From the NCBI GenBank assembly GCA_018712275.1, contig DVHI01000014.1:1-53005 (forward strand): 53,005 nt of DNA. The letters are read 5' to 3'. Source of the DNA: Candidatus Coprenecus avistercoris. GTDB taxonomy: Bacteria > Bacteroidota > Bacteroidia > Bacteroidales > UBA932. Both the position numbers and the translations under genes were made by a program. This document shows, piece by piece, positions 1 through 8,159 of this stretch. How positions within the stretch are numbered: position 1 is the stretch's first letter; every line of letters begins with the position of its first letter. The notes beneath the pieces are model-generated. The model was not told the origin of the DNA, made no database searches, and saw only the letters and a list, made by a program, of their open reading frames with translations.

Positions 1-14
1 GTTCCACGTGGAAC
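1..14. promoter_or_regulatory. parS: parS-like ParB binding site (core, at window edge)
   Basis: GTTCCACGTGGAAC is a perfect 14-base palindrome and equals the inner part of the 16-base parS consensus bound by the chromosome-partitioning protein ParB. The outer base on the left is outside the window, and the outer base on the right is G where the consensus has A. It lies 3 bases beyond the stop codon of the GNAT gene. parS sites cluster near the replication origin in most bacteria. Confidence 0.7.
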
Positions 15-17
15 GTA

Positions 18-833
18 TTACTCCATCGCAAAACTGAAGACTGCGGAACTGTCGGGTAGGAGCGGGAATGGTTTGCAAAGTAAGTACTTTTCTCCGCAGT
101 CTTGTGCTGGAGTGGATAGAAGGACGCTTACAGAATCAGGATACAGAATGCGGAGGGCAGATAGAATGACCGGTAAGGATGTCATCTCGATGTCGAGGCC
201 GGCCTCTTCGCATATTATGACGCCGTTGTTTTCGGGGGAGGGGTAGGATAGGAGGTATGACTCACCGCCGTTGATATCTACGGCATGTCCCCGGCAGTAA
301 CCGATATAGGACAAAATGTATCCACAGGTCTCTTCCGGCCACTCTACCAGTCCTGTCCCGCTGTAGAATCTACGACGGAGGGAATGGTAGCGCACAGCGG
401 ACAGTGGGCTTGTCTCTATTTCTGCCGGTATCATGGGCAGTGGAAGTGTCTCCCGATGCCTGTATATATTATAGGAGTAACCTTGCTTTTGATAATATCC
501 GAACAGTGTCGGGTCTGCAGGCCTCAGCAGGAAGAATTCCATGCCCTCATTCTCCATGCAGTGCCGCTCGACTTCCTGCAGCAATTTGATTGCGTAGCCG
601 TGCCCGCGCTGAGCCGGATCGGTGCATACTCCGTAGACGTAGCCTCCCGTGTGTCCTTTGTATGAGATAGGAAAAACAGAGAGGGCGGAGACTGTCTTTC
701 CCTCCCTCTCCAGAGTGTATGTCCTGCAAAGTCGGAATCCTTGTCCGAAGAACAGATCCAGAAATGAGGAGTCTGCTTCGAAACACTGCTTCCAAAGGCG
801 GCGGAGGACAGGTATGTTATCGGTAGATCTCAC
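18..833 (-). CDS. GNAT family N-acetyltransferase
   Basis: A 271-residue protein of the GNAT acyl-CoA-dependent acetyltransferase superfamily; the substrate cannot be told. The acetyl-CoA binding motif A is clear around residues 66-90: a beta strand (VYGVCTD) followed by QRGHGYA, the Q/R-x-x-G-x-G/A pyrophosphate loop. A C-terminal half of about 130 residues beyond the GNAT core recalls Eis-type two-domain enzymes. The start codon lies inside the end of the upstream acyl-CoA synthetase gene (17-base overlap), so the two are probably translated from one mRNA. The stop codon is next to the parS-like palindrome. Confidence 0.8.
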   Translation of the reverse strand: MRSTDNIPVLRRLWKQCFEADSSFLDLFFGQGFRLCRTYTLEREGKTVSALSVFPISYKGHTGGYVYGVCTDPAQRGHGYAIKLLQEVERHCMENEGMEFFLLRPADPTLFGYYQKQGYSYNIYRHRETLPLPMIPAEIETSPLSAVRYHSLRRRFYSGTGLVEWPEETCGYILSYIGYCRGHAVDINGGESYLLSYPSPENNGVIICEEAGLDIEMTSLPVILSALRILYPDSVSVLLSTPAQDCGEKYLLCKPFPLLPDSSAVFSFAME

Positions 834-2598
834 TTATGATGCCGCTGTATCTAGATGTAAGTTTTGCCCGCTTCAGTTTCAGAGTCTGGGACAAAAGGCC
901 GTTGGCGGGAGTCCATTCATCGCATACGATACGCTCGCGCTTTATCTGTTCGTGAGGAGCCAGTTTGGAGTTGGTCTGATCTACGATGCTGTGGAGAAAC
1001 GCGACTGCCTTGGGGTCAGCTGCCAGCTGTTTGTCGTCCAGTTCTCCTAGTCCATTCTCCTGGGCCCAGTGGCGCAGATGGTCGAAATCGGGGATGATGA
1101 CGGCAGAGGCAAACTTCTGATTTTCCCCGAAGACAAAACAGTTCTGGATGTACGGTGACTCCTTGAGAAGGTTCTCGATGACCTGCGGGGCTACGTATTT
1201 GCCGAGGGAGAGTTTGAAGATTTCCTTCTTGCGGTCAGTTATCTGAAGGTACTTGCCGTCTACCAGGCGGCCGATATCTCCGGTGTGGAGGAATCCGTCT
1301 GAATCGATTACTTCGCTGGTGGCCTCAGGATTCTTGTAGTAACCGAGCATGACGTGGGGCCCTTTGGTGAGAATCTCGCCGTCCTCGGCAAACTTCAGTT
1401 CTGTGCGTTCCATCGGCTTGCCGACGGTGCCGATGATGTTGATGCCCTCCACCGGATTGTTCACTGCGATGACGGGGGAGGCCTCGGTCATACCGTAGCC
1501 TTCGTAGATGTGGAGGCGTGCGGCATTGAAGAGCCGGATGATCTTGGCCTGTATAGAAGAGCCGCCGGATACTATGAGCATCTCGTGACCGCCGAGATTG
1601 TCTCTCCACTTGCTGTAGACGAGACGGTCGTATAGGTTGCGTTTTGCTCTGTATATCAGACTATTATTGTAGTTGTCGTAGTTGTTGGCAAAGTTCCAGG
1701 CGAGTCTATAGACAGTCTTTTTGAAGCCTTTCAGATGCTTGCCGGCCGCCTCCAGCTTCGAGTACATCATTTCTAAAACACGCGGCACAGCACAGAATCC
1801 GTCGGCGTGACAGTCGGCCAAATCTCTGGCCAAAGTGCCCAAACTCTCTGCGTAATAGATACTTATGCCGATATATTGGTATTCGTAGTTCATGCTTCTC
1901 TCGTAGACGTGGCACAGGGGCAGGAAACTGAGCATCTTCTGGTCAGAGCGGACGGTCTGCTTGACGGCATGGCCGTAGGCGTTGAACATCAGGTTGTGGT
2001 GGGAGAGGACTACGCCTTTGGGGGTGCCGGTGGTGCCTGAGGTATAGATGATGGAGACGGGCTCGTCAGTACCGGTTTCTGCCTTAATCTTCTCTATCAC
2101 AGGCTTCTGGACAAGTTCCACACGTTCTCCTGTCTGATATAAATCCCTGAAACACTGGATGTTGTCCGAGTCATCCATGAGTATTATCCGTGCCGGATGC
2201 TCCATCTTCCGTACTATCGGCTCTATTTTGCGGTACTGGCTCATGGTCCCGATGATGATGATCCTGGCATCGCTGTGGTTGAATATATAGAGGTATTCGT
2301 CGGCACTTAGGGTGGGGTAGACGGGTACGTGTATGAGGCCGGCCATGCTCAGGCCCATGTCGGTGAAGTTCCATTCGGGCCGGTTGTTGCAGATGGTCAC
2401 GACCTTGTCGCCCTTGCCGTATCCCATGGATGAGAGGGCGTAGGCAATGAGATGTGAATAGCGTACGTAGTCCTTGACACTGAATCGGATCCATTCCTTA
2501 CCGCTGCGGCGGCAGAGCATATCCTGTTTGTCCGGAAACCTCTCTTCGAGCTTGGTCAGGAGGTCGTAGATGTGGGCGACTTCTTGTAACATAGGCAT
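817..2598 (-). CDS. Long-chain acyl-CoA synthetase (AMP-binding)
   Basis: A 593-residue adenylate-forming enzyme that activates fatty acids to acyl-CoA through an acyl-AMP intermediate. The AMP-binding P-loop YTSGTTGTPKG is at residues 185-195, the EGYGMTE segment (motif A5) is in the middle, and TGDIG and TDRKKEIFKLS near the C-terminus are the hinge motifs of the FadD/FACS type. Length and motif order are normal for the family. It is the first gene of a two-gene unit with the overlapping GNAT gene. A second ligase of this superfamily lies at 32707-34422. M1 is used as the start because it sits about 20 bases behind a TATCTTTG box; M3 is possible. Confidence 0.9.
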   Translation of the reverse strand: MPMLQEVAHIYDLLTKLEERFPDKQDMLCRRSGKEWIRFSVKDYVRYSHLIAYALSSMGYGKGDKVVTICNNRPEWNFTDMGLSMAGLIHVPVYPTLSADEYLYIFNHSDARIIIIGTMSQYRKIEPIVRKMEHPARIILMDDSDNIQCFRDLYQTGERVELVQKPVIEKIKAETGTDEPVSIIYTSGTTGTPKGVVLSHHNLMFNAYGHAVKQTVRSDQKMLSFLPLCHVYERSMNYEYQYIGISIYYAESLGTLARDLADCHADGFCAVPRVLEMMYSKLEAAGKHLKGFKKTVYRLAWNFANNYDNYNNSLIYRAKRNLYDRLVYSKWRDNLGGHEMLIVSGGSSIQAKIIRLFNAARLHIYEGYGMTEASPVIAVNNPVEGINIIGTVGKPMERTELKFAEDGEILTKGPHVMLGYYKNPEATSEVIDSDGFLHTGDIGRLVDGKYLQITDRKKEIFKLSLGKYVAPQVIENLLKESPYIQNCFVFGENQKFASAVIIPDFDHLRHWAQENGLGELDDKQLAADPKAVAFLHSIVDQTNSKLAPHEQIKRERIVCDEWTPANGLLSQTLKLKRAKLTSRYSGIISEIYR

Positions 2599-2617
2599 AA
2601 GAATTTAGTGTTTCTGA

Positions 2618-2625
2618 CAAAGATA
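2618..2625 (-). promoter_or_regulatory. -7 promoter element for the acyl-CoA synthetase gene
   Basis: On the minus strand the sequence reads TATCTTTG, an exact fit to the Bacteroidota -7 consensus TAnnTTTG. It ends 20 bases upstream of the ATG at 2598. No convincing -33 element is seen. Confidence 0.65.
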
Positions 2626-2681
2626 CGAAAAAGGCCGGACATTCCTGCCCGGCCTGTGCTGTTATGTGTACACTTTTCAGA

Positions 2682-3056
2682 CTAGAGGATGGCTGTGTAT
2701 GCGTCGGCGTCCATCAGCTCATCGAGCTCAGCGGGGTTGGTGAGCTTGATCTTGATCATCCAGCCCTCTCCGTAAGGATCGGTGTTGACGGTCTGGGGAG
2801 CTCCCTCGAGAGCAGCGTTGACCTCGATGATCTCGCCGGATACAGGCATGAAGGCATCGGCAACTGTCTTAACAGCCTCGATGGCTCCGAAAACCTCTTC
2901 CTTGTCAAGGGTCTCGCCCTGTGTCTGAATGTCTACGAAGACGATGTCTCCGAGCTGATCCTGAGCGTAATCGGTGATGCCGACGGTAGCTACATCGCCG
3001 TCAACCTTTACCCACTCGTGATCCTTGGTGTACTTCAAATTGCTAGGTATGTTCAT
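2682..3056 (-). CDS. gcvH: Glycine cleavage system H protein
   Basis: A 124-residue lipoyl carrier protein that shuttles the aminomethyl group between the P, T and L proteins of the glycine cleavage complex in the cytoplasm. The N-terminal KYTKDHEWV and the lipoylation loop GAIEAVKTV are diagnostic; lysine 63 is the expected lipoyl attachment site. Length matches the family. No gcvP or gcvT gene is in the window. It follows ruvA on the same strand but has its own TACATTTG promoter box in the short gap, so it may be expressed separately. Confidence 0.97.
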   Translation of the reverse strand: MNIPSNLKYTKDHEWVKVDGDVATVGITDYAQDQLGDIVFVDIQTQGETLDKEEVFGAIEAVKTVADAFMPVSGEIIEVNAALEGAPQTVNTDPYGEGWMIKIKLTNPAELDELMDADAYTAIL

Positions 3057-3086
3057 AACCGGTTATATTTAATAGTTAAACTGATG

Positions 3087-3094
3087 CAAATGTA
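3087..3094 (-). promoter_or_regulatory. -7 promoter element for gcvH
   Basis: TACATTTG on the minus strand matches TAnnTTTG. It lies in the 54-base gap between ruvA and gcvH, 30 bases upstream of the gcvH ATG. Confidence 0.6.
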
Positions 3095-3110
3095 TAAAAA
3101 GTAACTGAGT

Positions 3111-3692
3111 CTACAACATTTTTAAGGCTTTTTTGATGATGTCCTCCAGGGAGAGTCCGGGTTCCTTCTTTACGATGGACGCAACAGTCTTTTCCACAGC
3201 ATTTTTCGTAAACCCGAGCATGATCAGGGCCGAGCAGGCCTCCGAGGAATTGGCGGCTGCGGAGCCTCCCGACAGGTCGAGTTCCGCTCCTCCCTTGGAA
3301 ATCTTGTCCTTCAGCTCGATGATGACCTTCTGGGCTGTCTTCAGCCCGATGCCCTTCACTCCCTTGATGCGGTTGACATCGCCTGATGCAATGGCTGTGG
3401 AGACCTCGTCAGCGGTCAGGGACGAGAGCATCATCCTGGCGGTGTTGGGTCCTATGCCGGAGACTCCTATGAGGAGGGCGAAGATCCGGCGTTCTTCCTT
3501 GTCGCAGAAACCATAAAGGGTCTCCTCGTCCTCGCGCAGATGGTGGTGAACGTATAGTCTGACTTCTTTCTGTCCCTGCAGGCGGTCGTAAGTGTTAAGG
3601 GATATCTGAAGCTTGAAGCCGATGCCGTGGCACTCGACCACTGCCTCTGCGGGCGAAAGTTCCTCAAGCGTACCTTTGATATAGTCGTACAT
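3111..3692 (-). CDS. ruvA: Holliday junction branch-migration protein RuvA
   Basis: A 193-residue protein that binds four-way DNA junctions and loads the RuvB motor during recombination repair. The N-terminal OB fold starts MYDYIKGTLEEL, the tandem helix-hairpin-helix region contains GVSGIGPNTA and GVKGIGLKTAQK, and the C-terminal RuvB-contacting domain (EACSALIMLGF onward) is present. Length is typical. No ruvB or ruvC gene adjoins it. Its promoter box at 3718-3725 is set back to back with the box for the divergent sufS gene. Confidence 0.97.
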   Translation of the reverse strand: MYDYIKGTLEELSPAEAVVECHGIGFKLQISLNTYDRLQGQKEVRLYVHHHLREDEETLYGFCDKEERRIFALLIGVSGIGPNTARMMLSSLTADEVSTAIASGDVNRIKGVKGIGLKTAQKVIIELKDKISKGGAELDLSGGSAAANSSEACSALIMLGFTKNAVEKTVASIVKKEPGLSLEDIIKKALKML

Positions 3693-3717
3693 GGTGTTTT
3701 TTTCTGATAAGTTTCTG

Positions 3718-3725
3718 CAAATTTA
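3718..3725 (-). promoter_or_regulatory. -7 promoter element for ruvA
   Basis: TAAATTTG on the minus strand, 25 bases upstream of the ruvA ATG. It is separated by only two bases from the opposite-facing sufS box; together they form CAAATTTAGTTACTTTTG. Confidence 0.7.
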
Positions 3726-3727
3726 GT

Positions 3728-3735
3728 TACTTTTG
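3728..3735 (+). promoter_or_regulatory. -7 promoter element for the suf-folK operon
   Basis: TACTTTTG fits TAnnTTTG exactly and ends 25 bases before the sufS ATG. It is half of a back-to-back promoter pair with ruvA. Confidence 0.7.
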
Positions 3736-3760
3736 TAAGATTTTTGAAAAATAAAGAGCC

Positions 3761-4987
3761 ATGATACAGGATATAGACCACATAAGGAGCCATTTCCCCT
3801 ATCTTCAGAGTGCGTGCGGAGGAGGCAGGCAGCTTATATATTTCGACAATGCCGCCACTACACAGAAACCCCGCAGCGTCATTGAGGCCACTTCCCGCTG
3901 GCTCCAGGACTCCAATGCCAATGTTCACCGTGCCGTCTACGCTCTGGCAGCCTCCGCTACAGAGCACTACGAGGCCGGAAGAGAGGCTGTCCGCGGACTT
4001 ATCAACGCCGCCTCGAAAGATGAGATAGTCCTTACTTCCGGTACCACCGCCTCCATCAATCTGCTGGCCAATATCTACGGGCAGCAGTACATCCGTCCAG
4101 GAGATGAGATTCTCCTCTCGGAGGGAGAGCACCACTCCAACATCGTCCCCTGGCAGATGCTTTGTGCCAGGACGGGGGCCCGTCTGAGATATTTTCCGGT
4201 AAGGGAGGACGGACAGTGGGACCTGGAGGCAGCGGAGCGGATCCTGGCTGAGTGCAAGGTGAAAATAGTCTCTGCCGCCCATATCTCCAATGTGCTGGGA
4301 ATCGTCAATCCTGTGGGGGAGCTTACCGTGCTGGCACACCGGTACGGCGCCGTGATACATCTGGACGGGGCGCAGGGGATAGTCCACGAGGGCATTGACG
4401 TGCAGGAGACACCCTGCGACTTCTATTCTTTCTCCGGGCATAAGCTCTATGCGCTGACCGGTACAGGAGTGCTCTACGGCCGCCGCAGCCTGCTCGAGAC
4501 CCTGCCGCCGTGGATGGGAGGCGGGGAGATGGTGGACACGGTGACGTATGAGAGGACCACATACGCTCCGGTTCCGCTGAGATTCGAGGCCGGAACACCT
4601 AATTTTATAGCTGCTGGGACTTTAAAGCCAGCTATCGATTTTGTCACTTCAGTAGATGTACCGCAAGTAAGGGAAAATGAAAAGCGGATGACCGATTATC
4701 TCATGCGTGAGTTGAACGCTGTGGGCGGTCTGAGGATTATCGGAAGCGGCGGAAAGAAGGCCCCGCTGATATCATTTACCGTCGAAGGGGCGCATCACAG
4801 TGACATTGCCACCCTTCTGGACAAAATGGGAGTGGCCGTCCGCTCCGGGCAGATGTGCTCGGAGCCGCTGCTGGCCAAGTTCGGGCTGACGGGAGCGGTG
4901 CGGGTCTCGCTGGCGGCCTACAACACGATGCAGGAGTGCGAGGCGTTCATGGGCGCTCTGCGCAGGGTACTGGCAATGTTGAGATAA
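3761..4987 (+). CDS. sufS: Cysteine desulfurase SufS
   Basis: A 408-residue PLP enzyme of the group II cysteine desulfurases; it takes sulfur from cysteine as a persulfide for Fe-S cluster assembly. The PLP lysine is K228 in SFSGHKLY, the PLP-stacking histidine is in GEHHSN (124-125), D202 is in LDGAQ, and the persulfide cysteine is C366 in RSGQMCSEP, with the short loop typical of the SufS type. It is followed at 32 bases by sufE, its sulfur acceptor. The SufBCD scaffold genes are not next to it. Confidence 0.95.
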   Translation: MIQDIDHIRSHFPYLQSACGGGRQLIYFDNAATTQKPRSVIEATSRWLQDSNANVHRAVYALAASATEHYEAGREAVRGLINAASKDEIVLTSGTTASINLLANIYGQQYIRPGDEILLSEGEHHSNIVPWQMLCARTGARLRYFPVREDGQWDLEAAERILAECKVKIVSAAHISNVLGIVNPVGELTVLAHRYGAVIHLDGAQGIVHEGIDVQETPCDFYSFSGHKLYALTGTGVLYGRRSLLETLPPWMGGGEMVDTVTYERTTYAPVPLRFEAGTPNFIAAGTLKPAIDFVTSVDVPQVRENEKRMTDYLMRELNAVGGLRIIGSGGKKAPLISFTVEGAHHSDIATLLDKMGVAVRSGQMCSEPLLAKFGLTGAVRVSLAAYNTMQECEAFMGALRRVLAMLR

Positions 4988-5019
4988 ACTGAATTCATTT
5001 CAATAAAAGATACAGGACA

Positions 5020-5451
5020 ATGACAGACAATACATCATCTATCAAGCAGGTTCAGCAGGAGATAGTGGACGAGTTCGCCGCCTTCGGGGACTGGATGGAC
5101 AAGTACGAGTATCTCATCGAGCTGGGTCATTCACTGCCCGTCATCGACGAGCAGAAAAAGCAGGAGGACCGTCTCATCAAGGGCTGCCAGTCCCGGGTGT
5201 GGCTCGACAGCGAGTTCCGTGGCGGCAGGCTGTGGTTTACGGCGGACAGCGACGCCATCATCACCAAGGGCATCATCTCCCTCCTCATCCGGGTCTACAA
5301 CGGCAGGACCCCGGACGAGATACTCTCCGCCGACAATTCATTTATCGAGGAGATAGGACTCCGTGAGAATCTGTCGCCGACCCGGGCCAACGGACTGGTG
5401 TCGATGATGGAGCAGATACGCGAGGACGCCCGGAAGTACAAAGGACAGTAA
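5020..5451 (+). CDS. sufE: Cysteine desulfuration protein SufE
   Basis: A 143-residue partner that accepts the persulfide sulfur from SufS and passes it to the Fe-S scaffold. The acceptor cysteine is C56 in the conserved IKGCQSRVW loop, and the C-terminal region (LSPTRANGL) is also typical. Length matches the family. Second gene of the sufS-sufE-sufT-like-folK unit; the next ATG comes 3 bases after its stop, which indicates co-translation. Confidence 0.95.
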   Translation: MTDNTSSIKQVQQEIVDEFAAFGDWMDKYEYLIELGHSLPVIDEQKKQEDRLIKGCQSRVWLDSEFRGGRLWFTADSDAIITKGIISLLIRVYNGRTPDEILSADNSFIEEIGLRENLSPTRANGLVSMMEQIREDARKYKGQ

Positions 5452-5454
5452 GTT

Positions 5455-5766
5455 ATGGACAAAACGACTCTCACCCGCGATGTAGTGCGGGCCCTCAAGC
5501 AGGTCTACGACCCCGAGATACCGGTCAATATCTACGACCTGGGCCTCATCTACGACATGACCATAGATGACGACCACAAGGTTCACATCAAGATGACTCT
5601 GACGGCTCCCAACTGCCCCATGTCCGACACTCTGGTAGAGGACGTGCACACGGCTGTGGCCGATACGCCGGGAGTTACGGACGTGGCTATAGAGATAACA
5701 TTCGACCCGCCCTGGGACAAGTCCCGGATGAGCGACGAGGCTTTACTTGAACTGGGACTGCTATGA
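5455..5766 (+). CDS. SufT-like MIP18/DUF59 Fe-S assembly factor
   Basis: A 103-residue protein of the MIP18 (DUF59) family. The hallmark segment DPEIPVNIYDLGLIYD is near residue 20, and TLTAPNCPMSD carries the conserved cysteine around residue 54. In suf operons members of this family (SufT) act in Fe-S cluster maturation; the same fold also occurs in PaaD of phenylacetate degradation. The position directly after sufSE favours the Fe-S role. Its stop overlaps the folK start by 4 bases. Confidence 0.88.
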   Translation: MDKTTLTRDVVRALKQVYDPEIPVNIYDLGLIYDMTIDDDHKVHIKMTLTAPNCPMSDTLVEDVHTAVADTPGVTDVAIEITFDPPWDKSRMSDEALLELGLL

Positions 5767-6221
5767 CACCGGAATCTCAGCCCGTAAGGGTATATCTCAT
5801 CCTAGGCAGCAATATGGGGAACAGGCGGCGCAACCTCAGCACCGCCGTATCGCTTCTGGTCACTCAGCTGGCTCCCTGGCTCTTTTCCGATATCCGTGAA
5901 TCTGAGGTGCTCGAGACCGAGCCCTGGGGCATGGCTCCCGGTTCCGAGCCTTTTCTCAACCAGGCCATATCCTTCGAGACCACAGTCCCGCCCGAGCCGC
6001 TTCTGGAGGTCTGCAAATGGGTGGAGCAGAAGCTTGGGCGCATAGCTCACGAGCCTGAATATGACTCTGAGGGCCGCCGTATCTACCGGCCGCGCACTAT
6101 TGACATCGATATTGTTCTTTACGGGGACCGTCATGTAGATACACCGGCATTAAAAATCCCTCATCCTCAGATCGAGGAGAGGGATTATGCAAAGCGTCTG
6201 CTTAAGCAGATACTGTACTGA
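5763..6221 (+). CDS. folK: HPPK, folate pyrophosphokinase FolK
   Basis: A 152-residue 2-amino-4-hydroxy-6-hydroxymethyldihydropteridine pyrophosphokinase, which transfers pyrophosphate from ATP to the pterin in folate synthesis. The N-terminal LILGSNMGNR, the RTIDIDIVLYG metal-binding motif and the following IPHPQIEERDY are all diagnostic. It ends the suf unit through a 4-base start/stop overlap. No folP or folB gene adjoins. It converges on dsbD with only two bases between the stop codons. Confidence 0.94.
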   Translation: MTPESQPVRVYLILGSNMGNRRRNLSTAVSLLVTQLAPWLFSDIRESEVLETEPWGMAPGSEPFLNQAISFETTVPPEPLLEVCKWVEQKLGRIAHEPEYDSEGRRIYRPRTIDIDIVLYGDRHVDTPALKIPHPQIEERDYAKRLLKQILY

Positions 6222-6223
6222 GC

Positions 6224-8083
6224 CTATTTTGCCTTATTGAGGAACTCTACGAATTCTTCCTGGGAGCAGCTTCCGACGGGACCTGCGAGTGTCTTGCCCT
6301 CAGCGTCCACCACTGCGTACAGCGGCTGGGATGCCGAGGCGAACTGCTTCATCTCGAAGTCGCGGTAGCGGCGTCCGAGGGTGCGGTACTCGGCGTCCTC
6401 GGTCTTGTCGTCCACATACAGATTGGCTATCACGAAGTCTGCTGAAAGTTTCTCCATCACTGCGGCAGAAGAGAGCACTGTGGCCTCCATCTGCTTGCAC
6501 ACGCTGCATGTATGGGACTTGAAGGCGATGAACACCGGCTTGCCTTCAGCTTTGCCTGTGGCAAGGGCCTCGTCGAGGTTCGTATAGCTCTCGAGGGTGG
6601 CATAACCGGAGGCTGTGGCCTCATTGCCGGAGGCAGCCTGGGCATTGCCCTGTGAGAGTGTCAGCGTGGATCCGTCCATCGGCGGAATCAGACCGGAGAT
6701 GCTCTGCAGCGGTGCGCCGAAGAGACCGGGGATAAGATAGAATGCGAACGTGATGCAGACTATCGCGGCGATGTGCCTGCCCCAGCCGATGCCCTCAGAG
6801 GGCGAGTCGTGGCTGGTGCGGAACACTCCGAGGAAGTAGAGGCCGAGCAGCAGGGCGAGGACTACCCATACGGCGATGAAGCCCAGGCGGGTTATGATGC
6901 CCCATCCGAAGTAGGCGTCGATGTTGTAGAGGAACTTCATGGCGAAGGCCAGCATGATGTAGGCGAAGACGACCTTGACCATGTTGAGCCAGCCGCCTGA
7001 CTTGGGCAGTTTCTTCATGACTCCGGGGAAGAAGGAGAGCACCACGAAGGGCAGGGAGAATCCCAGTCCGAACACGGCCATGCCGACGATGGGTCTGAGG
7101 GCCACGCCGTCGAGGACCGCTGCCGCAAGGATGGAGCCGACGAAGGGGCCTGTGCAGGAGAATGAGACGATGGTCATCGCGAGTGCCACGAAGAAGGCCG
7201 CGATGTATCCGCCCTTGTCGGCCTCGCGGTCGGCCTTGTTGGCCAGTCCGGAGGGGAGGGTGATCTCGAAGGCTCCGAGGAAGGAGACGGCGAAGATCAG
7301 GAAGAGGAGGGCGAATATCAGGTTGGGAATCCAGTGGGTGCCGATGGCGTCAGTGGCGGCAGTGCTCTGGAAGAGGGCCACGATGAGTCCTAAGAGGGTG
7401 TAGATGACTATGATCGAGAGGCCGAAAATGACTCCCTTCATGATGCCCGCGCGCTTGGTGCTGCCTCCTCCGATGAGGAAGCCCACGGTCATGGGTATCA
7501 TGGGGAAGACGCAGGGGGTGATGACCCCGGCGAGTCCGGCGAGGAAGGCTATGAGCAGGAAGCTCCAGAAGCCCTGGCCGGCCGCCTTACCGCCCTTGGA
7601 GGGGGCCGCGGACGCCTCTCCCGGCGCCGCCGAAGGGTCCACCTTGACGGACACCTCGCTCTCGTTGAGGGTGCACTCTGCCCCGTTGCAGGTCTGGTAC
7701 TCGAGGTATCCGGTCACCGTGAAGGTCTCCTGCGAGGCGGGGACGATGACCTGGCGGAATTGCGCGGTGCCCTCGAAGTACTTTACGTCGATGCCGAAGC
7801 CCTCGTCTAGTTTGACGTGGGCCTCCTCAACGTCCTGCAGCCCTCCGGAGAGGGTGAAGGCGGAGCTCCCGTCCGCGGTGAAGGAGGTGGCCATCGGGCC
7901 GCCGCTCACCGGCACGGTGCTGTACATGTACCAGCCCGGCTCGAGGCTGACGGTCAGCAGCAGCTCGACGTTACCGTCGGGCAGGACGGAGGCTTTCGAG
8001 TCTACTGAGATTACTCCCTGGGCGCTGGAGCACAGGGCTATAAGGCCGGCTAAGACGGCCATGACAGTTCTTTTGAGTCTCAT
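6224..8083 (-). CDS. dsbD: Thiol:disulfide interchange protein DsbD
   Basis: An inner-membrane protein that carries electrons from cytoplasmic thioredoxin to the periplasm. I place the start at 8083 (619 residues): this gives a clean signal peptide (MRLKRTVMAVLAGLIALC) behind a TACTTTTG box, while the open frame runs ten codons further up. The N-terminal periplasmic domain has the cysteine pair C132/C137, the membrane domain has the redox cysteines C191 (ITPCVFPM) and C310 (SFSCTGPF), and the C-terminal thioredoxin-like domain has C526-S-V-C529. All three modules of a full-length DsbD are present. Confidence 0.93.
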   Translation of the reverse strand: MRLKRTVMAVLAGLIALCSSAQGVISVDSKASVLPDGNVELLLTVSLEPGWYMYSTVPVSGGPMATSFTADGSSAFTLSGGLQDVEEAHVKLDEGFGIDVKYFEGTAQFRQVIVPASQETFTVTGYLEYQTCNGAECTLNESEVSVKVDPSAAPGEASAAPSKGGKAAGQGFWSFLLIAFLAGLAGVITPCVFPMIPMTVGFLIGGGSTKRAGIMKGVIFGLSIIVIYTLLGLIVALFQSTAATDAIGTHWIPNLIFALLFLIFAVSFLGAFEITLPSGLANKADREADKGGYIAAFFVALAMTIVSFSCTGPFVGSILAAAVLDGVALRPIVGMAVFGLGFSLPFVVLSFFPGVMKKLPKSGGWLNMVKVVFAYIMLAFAMKFLYNIDAYFGWGIITRLGFIAVWVVLALLLGLYFLGVFRTSHDSPSEGIGWGRHIAAIVCITFAFYLIPGLFGAPLQSISGLIPPMDGSTLTLSQGNAQAASGNEATASGYATLESYTNLDEALATGKAEGKPVFIAFKSHTCSVCKQMEATVLSSAAVMEKLSADFVIANLYVDDKTEDAEYRTLGRRYRDFEMKQFASASQPLYAVVDAEGKTLAGPVGSCSQEEFVEFLNKAK

Positions 8084-8110
8084 ATTTGTGTTATTTAGAT
8101 TTTCTTCGGG

Positions 8111-8118
8111 CAAAAGTA
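8111..8118 (-). promoter_or_regulatory. -7 promoter element for dsbD
   Basis: TACTTTTG on the minus strand, 27 bases upstream of the 8083 ATG. This supports the shorter dsbD start, since the longer start codon at 8113 overlaps the box itself. Confidence 0.65.
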
Positions 8119-8130
8119 CGGAATAATTCT

Positions 8131-8138
8131 TATTTTTG
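8131..8138 (+). promoter_or_regulatory. -7 promoter element for the glycyl-tRNA synthetase gene
   Basis: TATTTTTG fits TAnnTTTG and ends 21 bases before the ATG at 8160. It diverges from the dsbD box with 12 bases between them. Confidence 0.7.
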
Positions 8139-8159
8139 CATGATTAATTCCAAAAACAC

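Noticed and set aside
3057-3110. Glycine riboswitch before gcvH
   Set aside because: The gap is only 54 bases and is filled by a promoter box and short leader, too small for an aptamer.
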